A DNA stretch of 16,792 nt, from assembly GCA_031556255.1 (NCBI GenBank), contig JAVBTI010000150.1, forward strand, positions 1 through 16,792, written 5' to 3'. Below the pieces are notes generated by a model, which was not told the origin of the DNA, ran no database searches, and worked only from the letters and a program-made list of their open reading frames with translations. The position numbers were made by a program, and so were the translations under genes. The stretch's first letter is position 1, and the number at the start of each line of letters is the position of its first letter. Origin of the DNA: JAIRQX01 sp031556255 (GTDB lineage Bacteria; Chrysiogenota; Deferribacteres; Deferribacterales; JAISNW01). Below are positions 1-6,800 of this stretch, one piece after another.

Positions 1-71
1 TGGTTTACATACAACTCCGCTTCTCGAAGTTTACCGATAATCTCTTCTGCGCTGTAATTCTTTTTAGACAC
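1..71 (-). CDS. IS3-family transposase OrfA, N-terminal fragment cut by window edge
   Basis: The minus strand from 71 down to the window edge reads, from a GTG start, VSKKNYSAEEIIGKLREAEL and then YVN. This is the characteristic N-terminus of the small helix-turn-helix OrfA of IS3-family insertion sequences (pattern KKxYSxEEIIxKLREAE). In that family OrfA binds the element ends and is fused by programmed frameshifting to the DDE transposase OrfB. A GGAGG ribosome site lies six bases before the GTG, and a terminal inverted repeat lies upstream at 121-140, in the expected place. Only 23 codons are visible, so I cannot tell whether the element is intact or decayed. Family assignment rests on the short motif and the terminus together. 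Confidence 0.82.
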   Translation of the reverse strand, partial: MSKKNYSAEEIIGKLREAELYVN

Positions 72-140
72 AAATTCCTCCAGTTTCAGTTATTTACTAC
101 ACTAACTTTCAAACTGGTGCAACTTTCGGGGGGCAGGTCA
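1..140 (-). mobile_element. End of an IS3-type insertion sequence with its terminal inverted repeat at 121-140
   Basis: Read on the minus strand from 140, the sequence begins TGACCTGCCCCCCGAAAGTT. This TG-initiated, C-rich terminus is typical of one group of IS3-family elements. It is followed by about 50 bases of leader and then OrfA at 71. The element therefore enters the window from the left and ends at 140. The opposite end, the rest of the transposase genes and any target-site duplication lie outside the window. The family is inferred from terminus plus OrfA motif, not from a database match. Confidence 0.78.
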
Positions 141-190
141 CAAGTACTGGGCACTGAGCCAGAAACATCAGTAAGATGACTACTCGTTTC

Positions 191-304
191 ATAATAACAC
201 CCCCATGGTTAGATTTACAATTGTGATTATTGCCAGACTGCCTGCAATAATCACACCCCCATGGTTAGATTTACAATTGTGATTATTGCCAGACTGCCTG
301 CAAT
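191..304. repeat. 56-bp tandem duplication (191-246 and 247-302)
   Basis: Bases 191-246 and 247-302 are the same 56-bp unit with one internal difference (A at 196, C at 252). Identity runs two bases further, to 248 and 304. Both copies contain the ACACCCCCATGGTTAGATTT stretch and the reverse complement of the last six codons plus stop of the lipoprotein gene (LQAVWQ-stop). The duplication therefore covers the gene's 3' end and its downstream flank, and leaves the protein unchanged because translation stops in the first copy. The near identity suggests a recent event. It lies 50 bp from the insertion-sequence end. Confidence 0.95.
222..255. repeat. Perfect 12-bp inverted repeat at the duplication junction
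   Basis: TGTGATTATTGC (222-233) and GCAATAATCACA (244-255) are exact reverse complements around a 10-base loop. The right arm crosses the junction of the 56-bp tandem copies. The single base that differs between the copies (252) lies in this arm and makes the pairing perfect. It is 28 bp past the stop codon of the lipoprotein gene, so a 3'-end hairpin role is possible. No T-run follows on either strand, so it is not a classical intrinsic terminator. Confidence 0.8.
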
Positions 305-1053
305 GTTATATTTTGAAATAAAAAAACATTTCCGGGATAATGATAAATTTTTTCTCCATGTGTATACACATATTTCCAGCCAGACAGCACAGAACCCGCT
401 TTGGCGGCTGACGGCAGAGAAACGGTTGTATTACATGGTATTTGCTGGATTGCCAAAACAGGATCGTCCAGCATTCCGCCGCCGGCGTCAAATGTTACCG
501 TACAAGTGAGGCCATCCAGTGTTGAGTGCTCCCAATATGCCGTTAAAAGCGTATTTTCAGTTACCTTGTATATGTCAGTATATATTATGGGACCTACTGT
601 CCACCCGCTGAGGTTGTAAATATCAAAGCGGATGTGTACGGGCAGGGAAATGTCAGTGCCCGCGGGAACAGTCATATCCGCGGGAGATACCATGCCGTTA
701 TAGGGGTTAAACTTGACGGTGCACATCCCGTTAATGCATGCACTTGAAGTCCACTGGGCATAAAGTACAGAACCCGATGGCGGCATCGGTGAGTCAGTAT
801 GGGTGACACCACTGCCGTCCGGCTTAGTATTCCATCCGGTAAAAGCGCTGCCGGTTTTAACGGGAGTAGGGTAATACCCAAAATAATCCCAATATTTGAA
901 TTCCCCGCCAAAGCAGGAGGGATAATCATAAAGACAGAATTCGCCACCGTTTGCATCGTATGTGATATGATAAGTTTCGTCAGGTGTTCCGGCGCCACAT
1001 CCTGATATGCATATTATAACGAATATAATAAGAAGACTTATGAATTTGTTCAT
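283..1053 (-). CDS. Lipoprotein with three InlB/Listeria-Bacteroides-type repeats
   Basis: This is a 256-residue protein. Residues 1-18 form a hydrophobic signal peptide ending in the lipobox ISGC, so Cys19 is the likely lipidated residue. The rest is three related beta-rich repeats at about 28-101, 111-174 and 184-255. Each starts with a V/I-T-F/Y-D/N-x-x-x-G strand, has a central SGW or TGW, and ends in a Y/V-A-x-W type strand (LYAQWT, LTAYWE, LQAVWQ). This matches the InlB B-repeat / Flg_new family found in surface proteins, where it serves as a stalk or adhesion module; the partner cannot be read here. The ATG at 1053 follows GGAGG at five bases. A GTG six bases upstream overlaps the ribosome site and is unlikely. 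The setting between an IS end and a recombinase suggests acquisition. Function beyond surface display is unknown. Confidence 0.85.
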   Translation of the reverse strand: MNKFISLLIIFVIICISGCGAGTPDETYHITYDANGGEFCLYDYPSCFGGEFKYWDYFGYYPTPVKTGSAFTGWNTKPDGSGVTHTDSPMPPSGSVLYAQWTSSACINGMCTVKFNPYNGMVSPADMTVPAGTDISLPVHIRFDIYNLSGWTVGPIIYTDIYKVTENTLLTAYWEHSTLDGLTCTVTFDAGGGMLDDPVLAIQQIPCNTTVSLPSAAKAGSVLSGWKYVYTHGEKIYHYPGNVFLFQNITLQAVWQ

Positions 1054-1097
1054 GAACACCTCCTCGAGAGATCGAAGATTAAGTGTATATGTTTTTG

Positions 1098-1125
1098 ATT
1101 ATAATATATTTTTTTTATTTTTCAA
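1098..1125 (-). promoter_or_regulatory. Sigma70-like promoter of the repeat lipoprotein gene
   Basis: On the minus strand, TTGAAA (1125-1120) and a perfect TATAAT (1103-1098) are separated by 16 bp. Transcription would begin about 1091 and give a leader of roughly 38 bases containing the GGAGG site before the ATG at 1053. The region is very AT-rich, which raises the chance of a spurious match, but position and spacing are right. Confidence 0.6.
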
Positions 1126-1377
1126 TAATTATTTGTTTTATGCCATTGTGTTAATTTTTCGTATCTTACGCCATAGATTGCCTTATACATAATATAACTA
1201 TCTTCAAAAGTTACAAAAATCGGCAGCAGATCGGTTAAATCACAAATCTCTGCCAAATTCCTATTAGAGTTCACATTAGTTGTTTTTAACAAAATTAAAT
1301 AAATGGAAACTATGTGAATTAATGGGCTTTTAGAGTATTTCGGAGGTTATGGCTTTTCCCCTCATGAGTTCCATTGT

Positions 1378-1452
1378 ACCGGCGATTCAAAAAAGTCAAC
1401 GATCTGCGATGAACCGGCAAGCCGGTCGTTGAATTTTCCGAATCGTTCCGGT
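1378..1452 (-). terminator. 75-bp structured inverted repeat, probable terminator behind the recombinase gene
   Basis: The arms are ACCGG-CGATTC-AAAAAAG-TCAACGA (1378-1402) and TCGTTGA-ATTTTCC-GAATCG-TT-CCGGT (1426-1452). The 20-bp core pairs at 17 positions, and most of the remainder can form G-U pairs in RNA. Inside the loop sits a smaller perfect hairpin, ACCGGC-AA-GCCGGT (1413-1426), sharing one base with the outer arm. In RNA read from the recombinase side, the stem UCAACGA/UCGUUGA is followed by CUUUUUU, the form of an intrinsic terminator. It is also close to symmetrical, so it may stop transcription from both sides. A recombination site is an alternative. Confidence 0.6.
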
Positions 1453-1486
1453 TTTTGCTTATAAGGGGGAAAGGGTTGCCCTGCAA

Positions 1487-2524
1487 TTATTTCTGCTTTG
1501 CATAGTCCACCACCTCAATAGCCTTTAAAACGCTGTCAGGTGATAAATGCGCATACCTTTGAACCATCATGGGGCTGGAATGGCCCAATAACTTTTGGAT
1601 AACGCTGTCGTTGATATTTTGAGCTTTCAGCTTGGACGCGAAAGTATGCCGGAGATCGTGAAAACGGAAATCTTTTATCCCTGCCGCTTTTACAGCTTTA
1701 TTAAACGTTGTGCGGCAGTTCCTGCGAAAGTCAAAGTCATTATGCTCAGCAAGATAGCGATTTAAATACTCTTTGAGGGTTTCGTTTATAGGAAGAATTT
1801 TGACTCTGTTGTTTTTGGTTACAGAACCTTTCAGATAGAACTTCCCATCGACAATATCATCTTTCTTTAATGACTGTATTTCTCCAAGTCGCATGCCGGT
1901 ATGCAGGGCTATGAGCACCATGGGATAAAGGTACTTTGAGCGGCTTTTTGCGCATTCATCCAACAGGCGCATGGCCTCGCTGTCCGTCAGATACCTCCGC
2001 CGGGTGTTATCAACTTTAAGCTCTTGCATTTTTACAGGAGAACGGTCCATGAACTCCAATTCAATGGTGTAGGTAAAGACCCTTCGGATGGTAGCCAGAT
2101 AATGATCCCGCGTCCGGGGAGACTTGCCGACCGTTCTTACCGTCACTGCCTGTTCAATATCGGCGGGGGTTATGCCTCTCATGGTCTTGCCTTTGAACAT
2201 GTCAGAGAAATAGTCCAGTCTGCTTTTCATACATCTGGCATCTTTGAAACCGCTGTAATGCGGATCGTAGTATTTCTTGATGAACTCGTGGAAATAGAGG
2301 TCTCTCGGCAGATTGTACTCTGAAATCCTGCCAAGGCGCTTGGCGGATTTCATCTTGGCCTCCATCTCCCTTGCTATCCGCAACGAATTTCCGGCGTAAA
2401 CCGCTTTGCCGTCATAACGGATGTGATATTGCCTGTTCCGGTTCTCGTGGCCGCAGGCGGGGCAGGCTTCATTGGACAGAGCGTAATACCTGTTACACTC
2501 ACAACATCTCAGCACAATACTCAT
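1487..2524 (-). CDS. Tyrosine recombinase (integrase) with N-terminal zinc ribbon
   Basis: This 345-residue phage-type site-specific recombinase cuts and rejoins DNA through a tyrosine nucleophile. Visible catalytic residues are Arg212 (TGMRLGEI), a candidate Lys237 in the beta-hairpin region, His289 and Arg292 (HDLRHTF), His315 (LLGHSS) and Tyr324 (QRYAHL), so the active site looks complete. A SAM-like core-binding domain occupies about 75-165. Residues 1-30 carry CxxC pairs at 7/10 and 21/24, a small zinc ribbon placed before the arm-binding region. The ATG at 2524 follows AAGGAG. The gene stands alone, with a structured terminator behind it and repeat-rich sequence in front, and next to an IS element and an unusual lipoprotein. 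This suggests it mobilised an island now partly in view. It is not IntI: I see no integron-specific insertion. Confidence 0.95.
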   Translation of the reverse strand: MSIVLRCCECNRYYALSNEACPACGHENRNRQYHIRYDGKAVYAGNSLRIAREMEAKMKSAKRLGRISEYNLPRDLYFHEFIKKYYDPHYSGFKDARCMKSRLDYFSDMFKGKTMRGITPADIEQAVTVRTVGKSPRTRDHYLATIRRVFTYTIELEFMDRSPVKMQELKVDNTRRRYLTDSEAMRLLDECAKSRSKYLYPMVLIALHTGMRLGEIQSLKKDDIVDGKFYLKGSVTKNNRVKILPINETLKEYLNRYLAEHNDFDFRRNCRTTFNKAVKAAGIKDFRFHDLRHTFASKLKAQNINDSVIQKLLGHSSPMMVQRYAHLSPDSVLKAIEVVDYAKQK

Positions 2525-2628
2525 GATTCGGGTCTCCTTATTGTATAATTAGCTGTGAGTGCAAGACGAATTACTTATTTACGAAAAAACTTTACAAATA
2601 AAAAAACGGCCATTTTATCTGTATTTAT

Positions 2629-2737
2629 GCCTGTTTACCTGAATTTTTACTTTGACCTGCCTGCTACATAGTTTGCTACACATGGGCAAGTAAAGCGAAA
2701 AATAAAATCCAGTAAAATCAGGCATTTCCGGGTAAAC
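2629..2737. repeat. Nested inverted and direct repeats, possible recombinase-binding region
   Basis: GTTTACC (2633-2639) is matched by GGTAAAC (2731-2737). CCTGAATTTTTAC (2638-2650) is matched imperfectly by GTAAAATCAGG (2712-2722), and GCCTG (2629-2633) by CAGGC (2719-2723). Between them TGCTACA occurs twice in direct orientation, at 2662-2668 and 2674-2680, twelve bases apart. Such clustered short repeats just upstream of an integrase gene are the usual form of arm and core sites. The assignment is inference from position only. Confidence 0.4.
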
Positions 2738-2818
2738 GGCTTTTCGAGTCAACATGCCAAAAAGAGAGCTAAAATGTGTAGGAAGGAAGTCAGAAAAACA
2801 TTGAATTTAAAGGACTTT

Positions 2819-2846
2819 CCGTGAGGGGGTGAAGTTCCCCTCACGG
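2819..2846. terminator. Strong 10-bp GC-rich hairpin, distal of two behind the M48 gene
   Basis: CCGTGAGGGG (2819-2828) and CCCCTCACGG (2837-2846) pair perfectly around an eight-base loop. It lies 42 bases past the M48 peptidase stop codon in the sense of that gene. The sequence after it on the minus strand is AAAGTCC, with no T-run. It could be a processing or RNA-end-protecting hairpin, or a weak or factor-assisted terminator. Confidence 0.5.
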
Positions 2847-2848
2847 GC

Positions 2849-2875
2849 AAAATACGGCGGATTATACATCCGCCG
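2849..2875 (-). terminator. Proximal terminator hairpin of the M48 peptidase gene
   Basis: CGGCGGAT (2855-2862) pairs perfectly with ATCCGCCG (2868-2875) around a five-base loop, 12 bases after the stop codon at 2888. On the minus strand it is followed by TATTTTG, a short T-rich tail, so it fits a modest rho-independent terminator. The stronger hairpin at 2819-2846 comes directly behind it. Confidence 0.65.
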
Positions 2876-2887
2876 CGTTCATTTAGA

Positions 2888-3721
2888 CTATTTGCCCCTA
2901 TTCTGCTGGTAGACGGCTTCCGCCTTCGGCAGGAGCTTTTTCAGATCAGCTATCCTCTGTTTGTCGGACGGGTGGGTGGAAAGGAATGCCATGCCGCCAC
3001 CGCCGGACGCATCAGCCATCCTCTGCCAGAAATCCACGGCCGCATTTGGGTCGTACCCCGCCATAGCCATAAGATAAAGCCCTATTTCATCCGCTTCCGA
3101 CTCGTGTTTCCTTGAAAATGGAAGAATGACCGCCACATTGGTCCCCGCCCCGAATGCAAGGCTGGCAAGTTCCGCCGTGGTGCCGCTGATCCCGGCTATT
3201 CCCAGTCCCGCGGCGGCAGCCGTCTGAGCGTACTGAGCCAATGCCTGCTGGCTGATGCGCTCGTTCCCGTGACGTGCCAGTGCGTGCGCGACCTCGTGCC
3301 CCATTACTACTGCTATGCCGGTCTCATTCTGGCATATCGGCAGTATCCCGGTATAGAAGGCGACTTTGCCTCCGGGCATGCAGAAGGCGTTGACTGTATT
3401 CGGATCATCGATAAGATTGAACTCCCACTGGTAATTTTTGATCTGATCTTCCTGTCTGTTCTCACGCATGTAGATTGTGGCCGCAGCCGCGATGCGCTCA
3501 CCAACCTTGCGCACCATATTCACCTGCGTCTGGTTTGTGGAAAGCTTGCCGCTGTCCAGCACCTCCTCCCTATATGAAAGGGCGCTTGCCTGATTAACCT
3601 CATCGTCGCTATAGATATTCAACTGCTTGCGGTTTGTGCCCGCCACCGTGGCGCAGGCGCATATAAGCACCACACTTGCCAGACAGAATAACAATGACAC
3701 AACTCTTTTTCTACTAAGCAT
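2888..3721 (-). CDS. M48-family zinc metallopeptidase, lipoprotein (LoiP/YggG-like)
   Basis: This is a 277-residue membrane-anchored zinc protease of the periplasm, of the type that degrades or assists quality control of misfolded envelope proteins. The signal peptide ends in the lipobox-like ICAC (Cys23). The zinc site is complete: HEVAH at 142-146 with Glu143 as catalytic base, and the third ligand Glu207 in ESEAD (207-211). The conserved substrate-strand block NAFCMPGGKVAFYTGIL lies at 111-127. The C-terminal THPSDKQRIADL (249-260) is also typical of the family. The length matches LoiP-like single-domain members; there are no TPR repeats as in BepA. I chose the ATG at 3721, which has GGAG upstream, over an in-frame TTG at 3733 that would put the ribosome site inside the gene. 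It stands alone with its own promoter and terminators. The substrate is unknown. Confidence 0.92.
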   Translation of the reverse strand: MLSRKRVVSLLFCLASVVLICACATVAGTNRKQLNIYSDDEVNQASALSYREEVLDSGKLSTNQTQVNMVRKVGERIAAAATIYMRENRQEDQIKNYQWEFNLIDDPNTVNAFCMPGGKVAFYTGILPICQNETGIAVVMGHEVAHALARHGNERISQQALAQYAQTAAAAGLGIAGISGTTAELASLAFGAGTNVAVILPFSRKHESEADEIGLYLMAMAGYDPNAAVDFWQRMADASGGGGMAFLSTHPSDKQRIADLKKLLPKAEAVYQQNRGK

Positions 3722-3751
3722 ACTTCGCTCCAAAATGGTATTCGAGTGAAA

Positions 3752-3780
3752 AGTATATCTGAGAATTAACGAATTCGCAA
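3752..3780 (-). promoter_or_regulatory. Sigma70-like promoter of the M48 peptidase gene
   Basis: On the minus strand, TTGCGA (3780-3775) and TATACT (3757-3752) are separated by exactly 17 bp. Transcription would start about 3745 and leave a leader of about 24 bases containing the GGAG ribosome site. This supports the ATG at 3721 as the start. Confidence 0.65.
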
Positions 3781-3807
3781 ATGGACAATTTAGATCAATC
3801 TGTAAAG

Positions 3808-3836
3808 AAAAAACCCCGCCGTGTTAAGCGGCGGGG
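3808..3836 (-). terminator. Rho-independent terminator of the FN3-repeat lipoprotein gene
   Basis: On the minus strand, CCCCGCCG-CTTAACA-CGGCGGGG (3836-3814) forms a perfect 8-bp GC stem followed directly by six T (3813-3808). It begins 13 bases after the stop codon of the large lipoprotein gene. This is a textbook intrinsic terminator and separates that gene from the M48 gene. Confidence 0.95.
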
Positions 3837-3849
3837 CTGTAAGTCAGAG

Positions 3850-6800
3850 TTACGGTATTTGATTCATCAATCTCACAGTCATAGTCGGAAAGGATCTGTG
3901 ATACAGTTTAAACTGTATATTGTACTGGCCACCCGCAGGGGTGATATTTACATCTATATAATAACTGTTGCTTGCATCGTGCCGCACTACAGCGCTTCCG
4001 GTCACGGTGTTGGCGAATGCATCAGCACTCGCTGTTAACTCGTAGTCAACCCTTTCACCCAGAATATCCGTGCCGGTAAATACTGCCCGCAGCATGCCTG
4101 TGCCCGCACCGCTTCCGCTCGTAACGGAAGTCAGAGTGGAGACTTTAAGCGCATTGATATAATCGTATCCGCCCGTGCCCGCACCGTCCCTGGTGGGCAG
4201 TTTATATCTTAAATCATAGGTACCGGTGCCGGCGAAAACTATGTCGGCGTAAAAGCCGCCGCTTCCGGTGCTCGTAATTACAGCAGTGTGGGTTGCGGAT
4301 GCGCTATAGTCGGCGGTGGTGTTGTCTTTGTACTGATAGCTGAGCGCTGCCCCATCAAGGTTTGTGCCTGCAATTATAAGCCTCATGGTGGTATCGGCCG
4401 TGCCGGAAGGCGCGCTGCCCACGAAAGCCGAACTGATATTGGCTACAGCCGCAGTGGTGCTGTACCGGTAATACGTTGCCCCCGCCAGGTTGAATTCAAA
4501 GGTATAATTGCCGGCTGCCATAAAATCGATGTCGATGTAGTGCGCGCCTGTGGCGTTATCCCATTTGATCGTACCGGGGCGCGAAGTGTAGTTTGTGGTG
4601 CCGGTCTCGGCAAAACGATATTCCAGCGTTTCGCCGGTGAGGTTGCCGCCGGTGAGGGCAAACCTTATTGTGGTGGCATTAGCGTCTGCCGGCACTGAAA
4701 TCTGGGTGGCCGCTCCGCCGAAGGACGGAAGCTGCGACGATGTGCCCGTTGTTTCCACAGATTTAGTTGTATCGTTATCCATCACGATGCTGCCCAGCCT
4801 GGCCACGAGCTTATACTGATAGGTAAGGGTTTCCGTCAGTCCGGTGTCGACAAACTTGTTGACCAGAGTGCCGTTGTCGTACCGGTCAAAAGTGTGAACA
4901 AGAACATATGAAGTCTGCGGCGTACTGTACACCCGACGGTAGAGGTCGAAAACCGGCTGATCCAGTTTATACATGCTGCCGAGCGTGACCGTGGCGGCAA
5001 TCGCTTTCGGATTTCCCTCCACACTGCCCGCCGTGCTGGACAAGCTCAGAACAGCGTCGCTGAAGATGCTGAACGAATAGTTCGATATGTTCGTGTACGA
5101 TGTGCTTTCCAGCCCGTTTTTCATGGTCACAAGTTTATATCTGTACATTTTGCGTATGGTAACGTCAGGGTCGATCACCACCGCGCGCCCCTGATTGTTA
5201 TACCCGGCGGGGAGCGTGATCTGAACGTAGCTGCTCTCTGTTACCGGCGTAGCTGACGTTGAAGGCAGCATGCCAGTGCGGGCGAATCCCACTTCGGCAC
5301 GGTAAAGCGCATATGTGGCGTTGTCGTCGCTGTTCCATGTGATCTGAATCTTGGGTGAAGTGGTATTGTCTTCATATACGGTAAGCGCAAACGATGTCCC
5401 GGCGAGCGACTGCGCGGAAAGTACCGTCGTGGCCGGCGCGCTTCTGTACACGGCACCGCCGCTGCCCGCTTCGGCAACAATCAGATAATTGTAATTTTTG
5501 GATACGTTGTCCACGCTGTCGGTCATATACCAGTCGTAATACCCGGTGCCGGAATTATAGGCTTTCAGGAGACCGGACATGGCAAGTGCCGTCCACTGGC
5601 TGCCGCCCTGCTCCGCCCGATACGCTATGTATGTCACGGTGTTGCCGTAAGGATCGGTGATGTCCCTCCACTGTATGCGCACGGCGTTGCCCGTGCCTGT
5701 GTAATAAGCATTGAGCCCGACTATACTGATGGTTGCGGGTGTTGCGGCCACGGCGCTGCTGAGGACGGAGTTACCCGTGGTGCCTTTGGCAAGGACTTTA
5801 TAAGCATATTTAGCACTGTCTGTCATATCCTGCGCGTACAGGGTGTTGCCTATCTTGTCTATAGTAAGGCTGAGCTTAGCCCAGTCGCCAATCGCCGCAG
5901 TGCCGCCAGCCACCGCTGTCGCCGCCCTGTAGACTTCATAGGTGGTTTCCACGCCGTTCGAGTCTTTCACCTCAGCCCATGACAGATTGATGTATACGTC
6001 GCTGCCGGCGGTGCTGAATGACGCCGCAACCACCGGAGCGGTGAACGTACCGTTGCCCGGAGTATATGTTTTCGCCGCCAGACCGGTGGTCGCAGGGATT
6101 GACTTAGCGGTGCTGTTCTGCGCTATGATCATATAGGCGTAGTTTTTAGTGGGGTCGAAATTCTCTTCCTTCGCGTACCACTTTTTGATGCCACCGGAAA
6201 GGCGCATTTCCGGCGTGGAGGTCTGCACCGCCGTCCAGTCGCTGATGGTGGTGGTCTTAACGTTGGCAACGGACGTTGTAACATCGCTAACCTCGGCCTT
6301 GTATATATTATACGATGTGGCCTCGTAGACGTCGTACCATGTCAGCGACACATAGCTTTTCACATCATCCACATAGGCCGACGTAAAGCTGCCGGGAGCG
6401 GAAAGCTCCATCTTGACGAAGTCTTCGGTCACTATGAAGGTTTCCTTCTCAGGGTAGTATCCGTGGCCGCCGCTGAAGCTGGGGTAAACCGTCACAGTGT
6501 TCGCCCCGCCGATGAGAGGGAAAATCGCAAAGCCTATGGCACCGTCGATTCCGTTGTGAGCGCTGCCTCTCCATACGGAGTAGTCCCCGGTGGCGCCTGA
6601 ACCCAGATCGCCCGCGTAGGTATAGGCCACGTCGTATGACATATTTATTTCCGCTTTCCATGTTACTATCAGGGTGTCTTCCAGCGGCATCCTTTCAACC
6701 TTGATATTATTCGGCCCCTTTAGCAGATATGTGTCCCTGTTGGGTATATTTGCAGCGGCATTGACGCTTGTCTGGCTGTTAAACACCAAATCCTCAACGC

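Larger units (their letters stand above)
1054..1486. other. AT-rich intergenic stretch between the lipoprotein and recombinase genes
   Basis: No credible gene is visible in these 433 bases. The first 300 are markedly AT-rich compared with the backbone. They hold the promoter of the lipoprotein gene (1098-1125). The last 100 contain the structured inverted repeat at 1378-1452. The string CGGCAGCAGATCGGTTA at 1221-1237 recurs with one inserted G at 7363-7380. No tRNA-like fold was found by eye. Confidence 0.7.
2525..2887. other. Gap upstream of the recombinase gene, repeat-rich, no gene seen
   Basis: The 363 bases between the recombinase start and the end of the M48 peptidase gene contain no convincing coding sequence or tRNA. 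The left third is AT-rich and must hold the recombinase promoter, though I cannot pick clear hexamers. The middle holds the repeats described at 2629-2737. The right end holds two GC-rich hairpins at 2819-2875. Confidence 0.7.

Noticed and set aside
261..509. 82-codon plus-strand open frame beginning in the tandem duplication
   Set aside because: It overlaps the 3' part of the repeat lipoprotein gene on the opposite strand, has no ribosome site and shows no recognisable motif.
1391..1432. Possible integron attC-like site (AAC...GTTGAAT around a hairpin)
   Set aside because: GTTGAAT fits the GTTRRRY core but the left core AGTCAAC breaks the RYYYAAC pattern. The recombinase lacks integron-integrase features, and no cassette array is seen. 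A terminator explains it more simply.
2741..2760. TCGAGTC string as a possible tRNA T-arm remnant next to the integrase
   Set aside because: No acceptor or anticodon stem could be drawn around it.
1354..2843. TTCCCCTCA occurring at 1354-1364 and at 2835-2843 as possible attachment-site direct repeats
   Set aside because: Only nine bases match and the second copy is part of a hairpin arm. This is too short to propose as att sites.
3781..4038. 85-codon plus-strand open frame over the end of the FN3 lipoprotein gene
   Set aside because: It reads through the terminator hairpin and the antisense of a clear gene, with no ribosome site.
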